Shown here in pieces: positions 32,664 to 44,432 of a stretch of 64,000 bases of DNA. Origin of the DNA: Candidatus Pantoea haifensis (GTDB lineage Bacteria; Pseudomonadota; Gammaproteobacteria; Enterobacterales; Enterobacteriaceae); contig JAGTWN010000004.1 of the NCBI GenBank assembly GCA_018842655.1, positions 558,001 through 622,000 of the forward strand. Reading direction: 5' to 3'. Numbering within the stretch: position 1 is the stretch's first letter; the number at the start of each line of letters is the position of its first letter. A program made the translations under genes and the position numbers. The notes beneath the pieces are model-generated. The model had not been told where the DNA came from. It searched no databases and was given only the letters and a program-made list of their open reading frames with translations.

Positions 32664-34414
32664 TTAACGGTGGTTAAACCAGTTGAGCCAACGTAGCGGC
32701 CATGGACGGTGTGGCGTATCTGGCTGATTGAGCTGGCTGATGCGATCCTGAATGGTAAGCAGCAGGCTTTCGCCTTCGCCATCTTCAGTACGCCAGATTT
32801 TACCGGTTAATAAAGGTAACGCTTCATCCGCACGATCAATGGCCCAAATGTGGAAACGGCCTTGCTCAACCGCAGTGACAACGTCCTGATTCAGACAAAG
32901 ATGGCGCACGTTACAGGCAGGAATAATCACGCCCTGTTGGCCCGTAAGTTCACGCTGGTGGCAGATATCGAAGAAGCCTTCGATTTTTTCATTCAGGCCC
33001 CCGACGGGCTGAACATTGCCGAACTGATCTACCGATCCTGTTACTGCAATCTGCTGATTAACCGGTTGATTAGCCAGCGCACTGATCAGGGCGCACAATT
33101 CAGCCAGCGAGGCGCTATCGCCATCAACTTCTGAATAAGATTGCTCGAATACCAGCGACGCAGAAAAAGGCAGTTGCTGTTCAAGTTCAAGTTCAGCGAT
33201 CAGATAAGCCTGCATAATCATCATGCCCTTGGCATGAATATTACCGCCCAGTTCTGCTTTACGCTCGACGTCCATAAACTCGCCGTCACCCGGATGCACG
33301 ACGCAGGTGATGCGAGAAGGATCACCCCAGGCACGCGGATGGCCAGGATATTCAATGACCGACAGACCGTTGATCTGTCCGACAACTTCGCCTTCTGTCT
33401 CGATTAAAATCTGCTTAAGCAAGATTTCATCGCGCATCCGCTCATTGAGGTAATTTTCACGCCACAAGCGAGCATCGAGCGCATCACGTAACGCTTCGGC
33501 ATTAAGGTTTTCGCCCATCAGTGCCGATTCGCGCATCTGGCGCAGCAACCAACGCGGACAGAGTGGCAGTGTTTCTTGATCGCCGCTATACCGCACGCCT
33601 TCTTTGATTAACTCAGGCCAGAAGTCCGCCTCAGGTAAAGGCAGACCTGCTTGCTGCGCCAAATCAGCACTCCAGCGACACCACGCCAGCATATCGTCTT
33701 CATCCAGCACCTGAATATTTTCCTCAAATTCAGTGTAGATGGCCATTTCATGCGTTTCGGGATCTAACGCCTGAAATTCAGCTAATGCTTCACGATCACC
33801 GCAAAGTACCAGCTGCAGCTTGAGCGGAAGAGGGGGAACAGACACCGGCAGCGGACGACGTTCATCAGGTGAAATCCAGTCAACGTAACCTTGTTCGACG
33901 CATTTTTTTAGCCGCAACCACAAAAGCGGCTGCGCCAAAAAGAACGCAGCGCCAGCACCAGCGTGCCACCGTTAGCACGGTGAATCAGGCCGGGTTCAAG
34001 CTGAATGCGATCTTTATGCAAGCGGACAGAGCCAAAGAGCTGTTCCATTTCAAACCACTCAGCAAAATGAATTTCGCCTTGTCGGGTGAAAGGACGCTGC
34101 GGATCGGTCGGCGGTTGCAGTGTCACGTTATCGGCAATGATATGATAATCACCGCCAAACAAGGTGGTTGAAGAACCTGCAAAGCGTTGTGCTGCCTGCG
34201 CGATAAGCGATAAATAGTCACTATTTTCCTGGCTACGTACCAGTAGCAGAGGAAACCCTTGCGATTGATGATATAAATGCGCCAGGGCATTGAGCAGCCG
34301 GGGCTGAACCGATGCCAGTGAATCGGTCTCTTCGTCAGCAATTCGGGAAAAAACGGACAGGTATTGCGAGCTATCCGGTTGTAAGTTTTGCCACGTAAGT
34401 TGGGAGCTGGTCAA
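32664..34414 (-). CDS. lonH: Lon-like protease LonH (YcbZ) (one frameshift)
   Basis: This Lon-family Ser/Lys protease has a degenerate N-terminal ATPase-like part with no Walker A. The C-terminal peptidase domain shows GDSASLAELCALIS (catalytic Ser) and GGLNEKIEGF (catalytic Lys). The frame breaks at the A run 33937-33941; one added base gives ALRSFLAQPLLWLRLKKC and a protein of about 583 residues (E. coli 586). I start at TTG 34414 (MTSSQLTWQNLQPDSS) by analogy with the family, without a clear ribosome site. It neighbours fabA and matP as in E. coli. Confidence 0.9.
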
Positions 34415-34583
34415 AATAATCGCATTTGTCTGATTTAAGAAAAGCGAGATTATACAGTAATCACCCCTGTTAAGCACTGTGGAGTTCCAACAGAAGATGT
34501 GACGCTGGCGACATGCTTTTCGTTGCTGCATCCAGGAAAAAGCTGTTATTCTTAGTTTGTTACGTGATCACGATGAGATTCCG

Positions 34584-35051
34584 ATGAAATACCAGCAACT
34601 CGAAAATCTTGAATGTGGATGGAAGTGGAAATACCTGGTGAAAAAGCATCGGGAAGGTGAACTGATCACGCGTCACCTTGAATTAAGTGCTGCACGGGCT
34701 GCGGTTGATGTGCTGTTGGCGATGGAAAACCATCCCGTTGAGGTAGGTAACTGGATTGCAGAGCATATCCATCCCGATCTTGAAAACCGGCTTAAGCAAA
34801 CGATACGTGCACGACGCAAACGTCATTTTAATGCTGAGCATCAGCATACCCGTAAGAAATCGATCGATTTAGAATATCTGGTTTGGCAAAGACTGGCGGG
34901 ATTAGCACAACGTCGAAATAACACCTTGTCTGAGACAATAGTCCAGTTGATTGAAGATGCCGAGCGTAAGGAAAAATATGCGACGCAGATGACAAGCCTG
35001 AAACAGGATCTGCAAGCCATTTTAGGTAAATCAGGTTCAGAAAACGAATAG
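34584..35051 (+). CDS. matP: Macrodomain Ter protein MatP
   Basis: The 155-residue DNA-binding protein compacts the terminus macrodomain by binding matS sites and links it to the divisome. The start [25 protein letters not shown] matches E. coli MatP. The conserved core [27 protein letters not shown] leads into the ribbon-helix-helix and C-terminal coiled coil. An in-frame upstream start at 34557 is not supported. I saw no exact matS site in the window. Confidence 0.96.
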   Translation: MKYQQLENLECGWKWKYLVKKHREGELITRHLELSAARAAVDVLLAMENHPVEVGNWIAEHIHPDLENRLKQTIRARRKRHFNAEHQHTRKKSIDLEYLVWQRLAGLAQRRNNTLSETIVQLIEDAERKEKYATQMTSLKQDLQAILGKSGSENE

Positions 35052-35094
35052 CCACTCTGTTCGCTGTTAGACCGATTCAGTCAGCGAAAGGCAT

Positions 35095-35122
35095 AAAAAA
35101 ACCCCGCCTGAGCGGGGTTTTT
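35095..35122. terminator. Bidirectional terminator between matP and ompA
   Basis: The 11-bp stem AAAAACCCCGC / GCGGGGTTTTT with a four-base loop is flanked by A and T runs and lies between the convergent matP and ompA genes. Confidence 0.92.
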
Positions 35123-35135
35123 ATTACGTGTAAAC

Positions 35136-36206
35136 TTAAGCCTGTGGCTGAGTTACAACGTCTTTGATACCTTTAACGTCGATTTCTACGCGACGATCAG
35201 GTGCCAGGCAGTCGATCAGGGCATTACGGCCTTTCACGCTGTCACAAGTGTTGCCAGTAACTGGGTTAGATTCGCCCATGCCACGTGCAGAGATCTTGTT
35301 AGACGGGATACCTTTAGACACCAGGTAATCTACAACAGACTGAGCACGCTTCTCAGACAGAGCCTGGTTGTACTGGTCTGAACCGATGCGATCGGTGAAG
35401 CCCAGAACAACAACGGAACCGTCTTTCGGATCCATTGAGCTCAGCTGGCTGTACAGCTGATCCAGAGCCTGCTGGCCTTCTGGCTTCAGGGTAGATTTGT
35501 TGAAGGTGAACAGTACGTCAGACTTCAGGGTGAAACGCTTGGTTTCAACCACTGGAGCTGGCGCTGGCGCTGGGGCTGGAGCCGGAGCAGCTTCATCCTG
35601 GCCAAAGCGGTAAGAAACACCTACGCTCAGCATGGCGTTGTCAGGACGTGCACCAACGGTACCTGCGTCACCGATGTTGTTAACCCACTGGTAGTCCAGA
35701 CGGGTTGCCCAGTTCTGGGTCAGAGCGTATTCAACACCAACGGCTGCCAGTGGCGAAACGCCAGTGTCGTGGTCGCTGATACGGTTGCCAGTAGCAACGT
35801 TTTGCTGCGTAGAGTCAGCGCGCCATACCATACCGCCCAGACGGGTGTACACGTCCAGATCGTCAGCGATTGGGTAGCTCAGTTTAGCAGCCAGCTGAAT
35901 GCCTTGTGCTTTGAATGCGCCGTTGGTTACGTTGCCTTTGTTAGGCATGCGACCAAGCCAGTCATAGCCCAGCTCGAAGCCCAGGTATGGGTTTGCCTGG
36001 TAACCCAGGAATGCACCCGCACCCAATTGGCTTTCGTGAGTTGGACCGTCATTGTTCACGTAGTTGTTACCGTAGTAACCAGTATCGTGATACTGAGACC
36101 AGCCCAGTTTGGCACCGGTGTACCAGGTGTCATCTTTCGGTGCGGCCTGCGCTACGGTAGCGAAGCCAGCCAGTGCCACTGCAATTGCGATAGCTGTCTT
36201 TTTCAT
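35136..36206 (-). CDS. ompA: Outer membrane protein OmpA
   Basis: The 356-residue protein has a signal peptide ending AQA, an N-terminal eight-stranded barrel ([20 protein letters not shown] to about residue 200), and a Pro-Ala hinge ([11 protein letters not shown]). The C-terminal OmpA domain binds peptidoglycan; it contains [17 protein letters not shown] and [20 protein letters not shown]. It tethers the outer membrane to the wall. It sits between matP and sulA as in E. coli. Confidence 0.98.
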   Translation of the reverse strand: MKKTAIAIAVALAGFATVAQAAPKDDTWYTGAKLGWSQYHDTGYYGNNYVNNDGPTHESQLGAGAFLGYQANPYLGFELGYDWLGRMPNKGNVTNGAFKAQGIQLAAKLSYPIADDLDVYTRLGGMVWRADSTQQNVATGNRISDHDTGVSPLAAVGVEYALTQNWATRLDYQWVNNIGDAGTVGARPDNAMLSVGVSYRFGQDEAAPAPAPAPAPAPVVETKRFTLKSDVLFTFNKSTLKPEGQQALDQLYSQLSSMDPKDGSVVVLGFTDRIGSDQYNQALSEKRAQSVVDYLVSKGIPSNKISARGMGESNPVTGNTCDSVKGRNALIDCLAPDRRVEIDVKGIKDVVTQPQA

Positions 36207-36376
36207 TTTTGCGCCTCGTTATCATCCAAATAGGCAATGAGCAAAAAAGTTGCTCTTGGTTTAATCCTTCGCCGGGTAAAACGCTCGCTTATGACTCTAC
36301 CGAAAAAACGGAGGTTATTGAGCACCCTGGCGAGATAAAGTCTACAACGAGATTGGAAACTTACAAGTATGATGTG
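36207..36376 (-). promoter_or_regulatory. ompA promoter and long 5' leader (MicA target region)
   Basis: On the minus strand the E. coli-like promoter segment ACTTGTAAGTTTCCAATCTC and GTTGTAGACTTTA lies 130-170 bp before the ATG. That leaves a long leader ending GGATGATAACGAGGCGCAAAA. The leader end matches the E. coli region that holds the ribosome site and pairs with sRNA MicA. Hairpins in this leader stabilise the E. coli mRNA; the same is inferred here. The rest of the 348-bp gap to sulA shows nothing else I can name. Confidence 0.72.
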
Positions 36377-36554
36377 AGGCGCCACTGTAAATAAACAGCG
36401 TTTTATACATAAATTCTAACGATTAACATGGCATTCTTGCCAGGGAGGAAAAGGGCAAAAAGCGGCTAAGCCATTGTCAATACTGGACGGAGCAGAATCA
36501 GTGGCTTAGCGATATCCGGTAAGATATTTAACCTGAGAAAATTCCCATTTTTAC

Positions 36555-37046
36555 TTAATGAAACAAATCAGACTGAATTTTTCTCGAATTTCGTGGTCGA
36601 AGTGGCGATTCTGAGGGCGTGCCTGAACGTAAAATCAGCCCCAGGGCTTCACCTTCAGTGGCTGCTCGTTCTAATTCGCGTCGCTCTTCTTCTCCCAGTT
36701 CATACGGAATCCATGCGACAACCACGCTGTAATTACCGCTGCGCAATGCTTTAATCATCTTTTCAACCGCAGTAAAGCGATCAGAATCAGCAATATGCAT
36801 ACTCTTCTCAAGCGGCAGCCCTGACTGTTGCAGCCAGGCTCGGTTGAGCTTATGTGCAGGGGTTAACCATAACTGCCAGCGCGACTGTTGGCTCAATTGC
36901 TGCAGCAATGGCAACAACAACATCTGCATCATACCCGGCTGCTCGCTATAGCGTAATTCAGTTATCCAGCCGCTATTTTGCGCTGGCCTGGACGCAGACG
37001 CATAATGATGAGCATAGCGTGTATTGTTGGTATGTTGTGTTCGCAT
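36555..37046 (-). CDS. sulA: SOS cell-division inhibitor SulA
   Basis: The 163-residue protein (E. coli 169) binds FtsZ and blocks ring formation during DNA damage, and Lon degrades it. Conserved segments include WITELRYSEQPGMMQMLLLPLLQQLS and RFTAVEKMIKALRSGNYSVVVAW. The N-terminal 25 residues are divergent and likely disordered, as usual. A LexA box lies about 22 bp upstream of the ATG. Confidence 0.95.
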   Translation of the reverse strand: MRTQHTNNTRYAHHYASASRPAQNSGWITELRYSEQPGMMQMLLLPLLQQLSQQSRWQLWLTPAHKLNRAWLQQSGLPLEKSMHIADSDRFTAVEKMIKALRSGNYSVVVAWIPYELGEEERRELERAATEGEALGLILRSGTPSESPLRPRNSRKIQSDLFH

Positions 37047-37067
37047 AAGTGACTTACTCAGCAGTGA

Positions 37068-37083
37068 CTGTATGAATATACAG
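37068..37083 (-). promoter_or_regulatory. LexA (SOS) box of sulA
   Basis: CTGTATGAATATACAG fits the LexA consensus CTGT-N8-ACAG exactly, with an AT-rich spacer, just upstream of sulA. Confidence 0.93.
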
Positions 37084-37255
37084 TAATGTCATCGTGGATA
37101 AAGATCAACCCAAATTTCTGAAAACATCCCGCAAAACAGAGACAAACTCAGCCCTTCCTGCATTTATTAATTGAACCTGTTACGGCTTTTTCTTATCTTT
37201 TAACTGGCTGAATATGTTAGCTTTTAAGAAATTTCTCGTACAAGGAGGTGGTCCA

Positions 37256-37885
37256 GTGAAGAAACATCATCAGGTTGTTGAACGGTCCCGAGTACAACTG
37301 GCACCGTTAGGGAAAATTGAGTCTCGTACCCAGTTTGGCGGATATGCCTTAGCGGTTGAACAGGTCGTTTTTGCTTTAGTTAATGAAGAGGGACTCTACC
37401 TGCGAGCCTGCGAAGCTCTGCGTGAATATGTTGCTGAACGACCGTTAGAAACATTGGTTTTTCGCAAGCGCGGCATCCCCGTCAGCCTTAATTATTTCAA
37501 AGTGGACGAGGCGCTGTGGCGTAACCCCGAACATCTCCTTACGCTGTCGGCGGCCTCGCTGCAGGCGGCGCAGGTTGAATTAAAAGCCAGACATGACGCA
37601 CTGCGATTAAAGGATCTTCCTAATCTCAGCCTGCGTATTGAGATGATGCTGCGCGAAGCAGGAATTTGTACGGTTAAACATCTCTGTGAGATAGGAGCCA
37701 AGAAGAGCTGGCTTAAACTTAAAGCGATAAACCAGCATGTCGGTTTTAAAACCTTGCTGGCGCTGCAGGGTGCGATATCAGGCCATCATCAGGCCGCCTT
37801 ACCGCATGCGGTAAAGGCGGAGTTGAGTGACTGGTATAACGCAACCGTTAAGCAGGCCTTTCAGCGGGAAGGTTCGGGTCGTTAA
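37256..37885 (+). CDS. tfoX: DNA transformation/competence regulator TfoX (Sxy)
   Basis: The 209 residues, as in E. coli Sxy, comprise TfoX N- and C-terminal domains (SRTQFGGYALAVEQVVFALV; LKDLPNLSLRIEMMLREAGI). Sxy directs CRP to CRP-S promoters of competence genes. A very strong AAGGAGGTG lies seven bases before GTG 37256, which fixes this start over the in-frame 37214. It is convergent with yccS: its 3' end overlaps the yccS 3' end by about 38 bp. Confidence 0.93.
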   Translation: MKKHHQVVERSRVQLAPLGKIESRTQFGGYALAVEQVVFALVNEEGLYLRACEALREYVAERPLETLVFRKRGIPVSLNYFKVDEALWRNPEHLLTLSAASLQAAQVELKARHDALRLKDLPNLSLRIEMMLREAGICTVKHLCEIGAKKSWLKLKAINQHVGFKTLLALQGAISGHHQAALPHAVKAELSDWYNATVKQAFQREGSGR

Positions 37886-40021
37886 CTTTTTCCAGCGTGC
37901 GGCACAGGCGCGCAATATCGGGTAACAGCGCAACCAGCAACCCCAGTTGTTGCAACACCAGCGGCGCGCGCGTATCAGCATCTGCAGCCAGTTCACTGAT
38001 ACGTTGCGCGAGCGAAGCACGCATCGCTTCGGCTTGAGATTCACTCACGGTCTCTGTCTGCAAAATATCTTCAACAAAGCAAACGGTGTCATCCAGTAAC
38101 GTCAGAAGGTCTGATTCGATAATCTTGTCACGATGTGCGCCGAGCGCCGAGATATAACTCAGAAATGAGTGATTCAGGCAGAGCAACTGAAAAGCCGAAT
38201 CCCGCAGCCCCTGACGCGTTCGCGTCTCGCTGCTCATATTCGATACCACGGAAGCCAGTTCCGCATCAGCATTATGGGCATCGCGCCGGGCAATACGGTA
38301 AGCCAGCCGGTTATCTTTACCCTGATGATATTGTTCCAGAATGGCGTCAAGATAGCGGCAATTGGCGTTCAGAGTTCGTTTAGCGACCGCAGGCAGCTGA
38401 CGGAAGCGCCAGTCTGGCCAGATAAAAGCCACAGCAAACCATGCCAGTGCGCAGCCTAAAAGCGTATCCACAACGCGCGGTAACGCTACCTCAAATCCTT
38501 CGCCCAGCAGGTTGAAACACAGCAACACCAGCAAGGTAATAAAAAGCGTCGCCTGAGCGTATTGCACCTGGCGGAATGCGAAAAACAGGACACCGCTCAA
38601 TACAATCAGTATCAACTGGCCTTCAACGGACGGCACCAGCCACAAAACAGGTAAACCAATCGCAACACCCGCCAGCGTCCCGGCAATACGCAATGCCAGA
38701 CGCCGCTGTGTGGCATTGTAGTTTGGCTGGCAAACAAACAGACTGGTAAGCAGGATCCAGTAACCGCGCTCAACGCCGGTAATTTGTATAAATCCATAGC
38801 CGATACAGAGCACGACGGATACACGCACGGCGTGGCGAAACAGAGCAGAAGCAGGGGATAAATGACGGCTAAAGCGTAGCCGGATATCGCTCCAGCCACT
38901 CAATCCCTCACGAGAAAGCAAATTATCGCTGTGCTGGGGATCGTCGCCCGATAACGCCTGTTCAGATTCAATCGACGCGAGCTGCGCATCAATAGCGCGT
39001 AAATTGCGCAACAGCCAGTGCAAGGCCCGAATGTGAGCCGCTTCCGGTTCGCGCTGTTCCAGCCTTTCAATCGCTTTTTGCAGGCGCTCAAAAGCACCTT
39101 CGAAGCGACTGTCATGCTCCCACCGCTCACGTAATAAAATGCATTGAGCTAACTGGCGACACGCCTGGGCCTGCATATTAAGCAAGCGTTGGAAGCGAAA
39201 TAAAATCTCATTGTAACGCCAGTCATCACGCAGTAAATGATATTGCAGATGCGAAGAGCTGGCGCGTTCATGAATATCCTGCGCCACGAAATAGTAATGC
39301 AGGCTTCGTCGTGTGCCGCGCGAACCGCGATCGCCGCGCAAACGACTTTGTAAGGTGGTTTTGGTCAGATTAAGCTGGGCGACCAACTGGCTGTTCACCA
39401 TGGCGGTATTAATCAACGTGGCATCATTTTGCTCACTGACGTCAGGATCAAACAGGTTAGCTTTCGCCTCCAGATAACGGGCAAGCTGGGAAAAGCTGCC
39501 AGCAAGCTGTTCCTGCACCGGGCGCACCGGAAAAATCAAATGGCCCAGTAGCGTCAGCAGGTTATACCAGAGCGCACCGGTCAACAGCAGCATCGGCTGT
39601 AGATACCACTGGGGAAAAGCTCAATGCCCAGCATGGTATAGACAGCAATTAACAGGGCACCAAAGGCGATGGTAGCGTAACGCTGTCCCAGCGCGCCCAG
39701 CAGGATGAACCCCCAACTGGAGAGCGCCAGGCCAACAATAAACGCGGCGGGATGGGGAAACAGTAATTCGACGGAAACCGATGCGATACAGAAACAGAGC
39801 AGGGTAATCAGGAGATTTCTCAGGCGACCCGTAAGGCGATCGTCTAAGTCAGCCAGCGCGGCGGCTACCACGCCCAGCGTAAGCGGTATTGTCCACTCAA
39901 TTTGATGCAGCCACCACGGCACCGCAGCGCACCCGGCCAACGCAAAGAAAATACGCAGCAGATAGCGCCAGCTGCTGTTAAACAAATATTGCCGCCAACC
40001 GGGCAGCGTTTTCGACATCAT
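37848..40021 (-). CDS. yccS: YccS/YhfK-family inner-membrane protein (one frameshift)
   Basis: This large polytopic protein of the FUSC/YccS family has two blocks of about five membrane helices separated by cytoplasmic helical regions. The family resembles aromatic-acid efflux proteins, but its function is unsettled. The N-terminal 140 residues (MMSKTLPGWRQYLFNSSWRY) and the rest are in two frames. The break is at GGGG 39611-39614; one added base gives ELFPQWYLQPMLLLTGALWYN and about 724 residues. It starts one to four bases after the yccF stop, suggesting coupling. Confidence 0.93.
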
Positions 40022-40022
40022 A

Positions 40023-40465
40023 TTAATAGCGCCGACGGGCATTGGCTTCGCGTGCTGCACGCGCCTCTTCAACCGAAACAACACGACGTCCGACAGGCCA
40101 TAGCGCGATCGCGGCTATTTTAAAATTAGCGATGCCAACAGGAATGCCAATAATCGTCAGGCACTGAACGATGCCGGCTGAAATATGCGCCACGCACAAC
40201 CACCAGCCAAAGAAAACCAGCCAGAAAATGTTTAAAAAAGTGCCCCCGGCATTCAGGATGTGGCTTTTGCTGTCCGGACGCAGCACATCAACATGCACCG
40301 CTTCATTACCGAATGGCACCAGCGAAAGTTTAGTGATCTCCCAACAGGAGCGGGTCAGAGGAAGAGTAAAAATCAGGACGATGGTCACCAGCGTAGCAAA
40401 AAGCCAGCTCAGCGTGGTGATAAAACCCCGAGGACAAAGTTAAGAATATTTAAAACGGTGCGCAT
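40023..40465 (-). CDS. yccF: YccF-family inner-membrane protein (one frameshift)
   Basis: The protein carries two copies of the YccF domain (about 148 residues in E. coli) and is an inner-membrane protein of unknown role. The first 13 residues (MRTVLNILNFVLG) are cut off by a missing base in the CCCC run 40426-40429. One added base gives GGFITTLSWLFATLVTIVLIFTLPLTR and restores 147 residues. It is upstream of yccS in a likely two-gene operon. Confidence 0.92.
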
Positions 40466-40588
40466 ACTCAGCTTTTCCTTTTGCATTCTGCTAGATGTGT
40501 CGCCAAGTTTAGCCTGTTTTAGGGCTGGAGCGTTAAGAGTCTGACAGGTAGACTTCGCTTAATCTTTTATTTAGTCGTTGGTGTGGAC

Positions 40589-42642
40589 GTGGAACTGAAA
40601 GCAACCTCCATGGGCAAGCGGCTTGCTCAACATCCTTATAATCGGGTTCGCCTGTTACCCGCTGGCGTTGACGTTAGCGGTGATAAGCATGAATATCTGA
40701 TCCCCTTCAATCAATTGCTAAATATCACCTGTAAACGAGGCCTGGTTTGGGGCGAACTGGAATTCCTGCTGGCAGACGATAAAGTGGTGCGCCTGCACGG
40801 CACTGAATGGCAGGAAACGCAACGTTTTCATCACTATCTTATGCAGTCGTGGCAACGCTGGAGCCTCGAAATGAGCGACGTGTGCCATGAAGTTCTTCAT
40901 GCGCTGCGTCTGGATATTGAGGGTTTCAGCGAGCAAGATCGCTGGCTGAAACGCAGTGAATCAGGTGACTTAAAAGAGAAAATCTTCAAGCAGTTTGATG
41001 CGTTGCCGCTGCCACTGTCACGCCTGAATGAATTTGAAAATCTGCGTGAAGATGCCGCGTTCTGTCAGCATTGGCTGGAACAGGGTGAGGCGGCCCTGGC
41101 ACAGCGCAATCGCGACTGGACCGCGAAGATACGCGATCGTTACCACGATTTCTTTTCCACTGTTGAAACTTCGCCGCTTAATCCTGCGCAGTGCGAAGCC
41201 GTGGTCAATGGTGAAGATGCATTGCTGGTGCTGGCCGGGGCAGGAAGCGGTAAAACGTCAGTGCTGGTGGCGCGGACAGGATGGTTGTTACAGCGTAAAC
41301 TCGCGACGCCCGATCAAATTTTATTGCTAGCGTTTGGTCGCCAGGCGGCAGAAGAGATGAATGAGCGCATTCAGTCTCGCCTTGACGTCAGCGACATTCA
41401 GTCACGCACATTCCACGCTTTAGCCCTGCATATTATTCGTGAAGGCAGTAATAAACAGCCGATCGTCAGTAAATTAGAAAGTGATGTTGATGCGCGACAG
41501 AAACTATTGCTAACGCACTGGCGGCAACAGTGCGATGAGAAAAAGCGCACGCTAATGGCTGGCGGCAATGGCTGCGCGATGAACTGGAATGGGAGGTGCC
41601 AGAAGGAGCATTCTGGCAAGATGACCGGCTGGCAAAACGGCTGGCTTCACGACTGGATCGCTGGCTCGGACTGATGAGAATGCACGGCGGCGCGCAGGCT
41701 GCGATGATTGCTGACGTGCCTGAAGCTGCACGCGATCTGTTTAGTAAACGTGTGAAATTAATGGCTCCGCTACTTAAAGCCTGGAAAAGCGCGTTGAAAG
41801 AAGAGGGCGCGGTAGATTTCTCTGGTCTGATTCACCAGGCTATCGCTATTCTGGAAAAAGGCCGCTTCATTAGCCCGTGGAAACATATTCTGGTGGACGA
41901 GTTTCAGGATATTTCTCCACAGCGTGCCGCCTTGCTGACCGCGCTGCGGCAACAGAATAAACGCACTACGCTGTTTGCTGTGGGAGATGACTGGCAGGCC
42001 ATTTACCGTTTTAGCGGTGCTGAAATGAGTCTGACCACCGCATTTCATCACTATTTTGGCGAGGGCGATCGCTGTTTTCTGGATACCACCTATCGCTTTA
42101 ACGAACGCATTGGCGATATTGCTAACCGCTTCGTTCAGCAAAATCCGCATCAGTTGCGTAAACCTCTCAACAGCCTGAGCAAAGGCAATAAAAAATCGAT
42201 TGCATTACTACCTGAAGATCAACTTGAGCCGCTGCTGAATAAATTAAGCGGCTATGCCAAACCAGACGAGCGTGTGCTGCTACTGGCGCGTTATCACCAT
42301 CTGCGCCCCGATATCACTGAAAAGGCTAAAACTAAATGGCCGAAGCTCAAACTCGACTTTATGACGATTCACGCCAGCAAAGGACAGCAGGCAGATTACG
42401 TTATTTTGTTAGGCCTGCAGCAAGGCAAAGAGGGGTTTCCGGCTGAAGCGCGCGAGTCGATTATGGAACAGGGCCTGCTGCCGCAACCGGAAGCGTTTCC
42501 CGATGCAGAAGAGCGTCGGCTGGCTTACGTGGCGCTGACGCGGGCGCGTCAGCAGGTGTTTTTGATGTATGACAAAATGCAGCCGTCTGTGTTTGTTGAT
42601 CACTTTCGTGAACTCGGCGTGCCGGTTTTACGTAAAGCCTGA
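40589..42642 (+). CDS. helD: DNA helicase IV HelD (one frameshift)
   Basis: This superfamily 1 3'-5' helicase has an N-terminal HelD-specific domain, then Walker A LAGAGSGKTSVLVAR, motif II VDEFQDISPQR, GDDWQAIYRFSGA, and motif VI VALTRARQQV. The frame breaks at the A run 41540-41544; one added A gives EKKAHANGWRQWLRDELEW and about 684 residues, as in E. coli. I start at GTG 40589 (MELKATSMGKRLAQHP), aligned with E. coli; a GTG two codons upstream is also possible. Confidence 0.95.
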
Positions 42643-42643
42643 G

Positions 42644-43102
42644 TTACTTCAGGCGATCCGCTAAGTAACGCTGATAATCAGGGATTTGAATATCCATTGC
42701 CTGAGCAAAGAGCGGTGACTGAATAATAAAGTCAGCTGTTGACCGATTCGTCGCCACAGGAATATTCCACACGGTTGCGAGACGTAGCAGGGCCTTAACG
42801 TCCGGGTCATGCGGCACAGCATTTAGCGGATCCCAAAAGAATATCAACGCATCGATTTTTCCTTCAGCAATCATCGCACCGACTTGCTGATCGCCGCCCA
42901 TTGGGCCGCTGAGCATGGCATTCACATTAAGCCCGGTATGACGGTTAATAAGATTGCCCGTGGTGCCTGTCGCGTAAAGCTCATGGGGCTCCAGGGCTGG
43001 CTGATTTTGCTTAACCCATTCAAGAAGCGTGATTTTACAGTGGTCATGGGCAACCAGTGCGATATGTTTTTTTACGCCAAGAGTACGAACAGTTTGTTCC
43101 AT
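42644..43102 (-). CDS. mgsA: Methylglyoxal synthase MgsA
   Basis: The 152 residues, as in E. coli, convert dihydroxyacetone phosphate to methylglyoxal, a bypass of lower glycolysis under phosphate limitation. Phosphate-binding and catalytic segments include [21 protein letters not shown] and [21 protein letters not shown]. The start [23 protein letters not shown] is chosen by family length over an upstream in-frame ATG at 43144. It converges with helD with one base between stops. GloC, also in this window, acts later in the same detoxification route. Confidence 0.97.
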   Translation of the reverse strand: MEQTVRTLGVKKHIALVAHDHCKITLLEWVKQNQPALEPHELYATGTTGNLINRHTGLNVNAMLSGPMGGDQQVGAMIAEGKIDALIFFWDPLNAVPHDPDVKALLRLATVWNIPVATNRSTADFIIQSPLFAQAMDIQIPDYQRYLADRLK

Positions 43103-43171
43103 AGGGCTTCCAGATGATGTCACACGCGCAGTAATCGGTTGCACGAGTTTACCTCTTGCCTTTCCTGTCTA

Positions 43172-43810
43172 TCAACTTGTACGTAACATTTTGACCAGAT
43201 TGAGAAATTGCTGGCGTGTGGCTTCATCGAAACGCTGAAACCAGCGTTTGATAGTAGGCATTTCAGGCTGATCGGCCCAGGCGAGATCGGCCGTGAGTTG
43301 TGCTGCTGGGGCAGTCGCGGTTGTTTGTGCGAACTGCGGTACTGAGGCAATTTTATCGTCACGGTTATAAATCAGCATCGCTTTTTCCACATCGCTGTCT
43401 GAATTCGCGGGCAGGCGATCGCGAATACTGGAAATTTCTTTGCCGTGCTCATCCACCAACTGAAAATTCAGGGTACGATCAAAACGGTGACGATCGTGTT
43501 TGTTAACCAGCGCAGGCAGGCGAATAGCGATAGTTTTGGCTTCAGCGTGAAACGTGACAATCATCGGCACCGACTGATAGCGCAACGATGTGTCTTTACG
43601 GTCATCGCGTAACTGCTCAACACGAAACAGGAATTGATGCTGGCCACGGTCAAGTTCTAAGCTATCGGCGCCTTTGAGCAAAGAACCGGAAATTTTCCGG
43701 CCATCCAACACCAAAAGATCGATTTGTGGATCGAGCTTTAAAGTAATGGCAGAACACGACGCCGTGACGAGGAGAGTAATTAACCCCGTGACAGCCAGCA
43801 ACAGCTTCAT
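43172..43810 (-). CDS. csgI: UPF0319 periplasmic protein YccT (CsgI)
   Basis: The 212-residue exported protein has a signal peptide (MKLLLAVTGLITLLVTASCSA). Family segments such as DLLVLDGRKISGSLLKGADSLELDRGQHQFLFRVE are intact. The E. coli homologue YccT/CsgI is periplasmic and inhibits curli subunit assembly; whether this organism makes curli cannot be told from this window. The sequence is less conserved than its neighbours, as in other genomes. Confidence 0.88.
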   Translation of the reverse strand: MKLLLAVTGLITLLVTASCSAITLKLDPQIDLLVLDGRKISGSLLKGADSLELDRGQHQFLFRVEQLRDDRKDTSLRYQSVPMIVTFHAEAKTIAIRLPALVNKHDRHRFDRTLNFQLVDEHGKEISSIRDRLPANSDSDVEKAMLIYNRDDKIASVPQFAQTTATAPAAQLTADLAWADQPEMPTIKRWFQRFDEATRQQFLNLVKMLRTS

Positions 43811-43978
43811 TTCAACTCCGGAAGGGCGCAAGGGATGGATGTAGCAAATTCTTACATTATGGCAGTAAATTTACATTTGAACATATTTATTCGTGCAGCG
43901 AGCCAATAAATTCTGCCTCAATTGATCCGGGTCAGAAATGCACACACTACAATCAACCTGTTGCCAAAGGAGATAAAA

Positions 43979-44401
43979 ATGAATGATCAAACGATCCGTG
44001 ACGTGCTGGCTCGTACCCAACGTATTGCGCTGGTAGGTGCCAGTGATCGCCCTGAGCGTCCAAGCTATGGCGTAATGCAGTATCTGCTCAATCAAGGCTA
44101 CGACGTTATTCCGGTCAGTCCAAAACTGGCGGGGAAAACATTGTTAGGTCAAACCGCTTACGGCAGCCTGGCGGAGATTCCGGGTAAAGTCGATATGGTC
44201 GATGTATTTCGCCATTCTGAAGCAGCATGGGGTGTTGCGCAGGAAGCCATAGCGATAGGTGCGGATACGCTGTGGCTACAATTAGGCGTGATTAACGAAC
44301 AGGCTGCGGTACTGGCACAGGATGCGGGGATGACGGTGATTATGGATCGCTGTCCAAAAATAGAAATTCCGCGTCTGGGCATTGCCGCTAAAAACAGATA
44401 A
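43979..44401 (+). CDS. yccU: CoA-binding domain protein YccU
   Basis: A single Rossmann-like CoA-binding domain (CoA_binding_2) of 140 residues begins [29 protein letters not shown]. Conserved segments include [20 protein letters not shown] and MDRCPKIE. No enzymatic role is established. AAAGGAG lies six bases before the ATG, which decides the start over an in-frame ATG at 43922. Confidence 0.93.
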   Translation: MNDQTIRDVLARTQRIALVGASDRPERPSYGVMQYLLNQGYDVIPVSPKLAGKTLLGQTAYGSLAEIPGKVDMVDVFRHSEAAWGVAQEAIAIGADTLWLQLGVINEQAAVLAQDAGMTVIMDRCPKIEIPRLGIAAKNR

Positions 44402-44432
44402 GCAAGGCGGCATCGTCTGCTGCCGCCCTGAA

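Noticed and set aside
44406-44427. GC-rich hairpin between yccU and hspQ as a terminator
   Set aside because: The stem GGCGGCA / TGCCGCC is real but has no T tract on either side.
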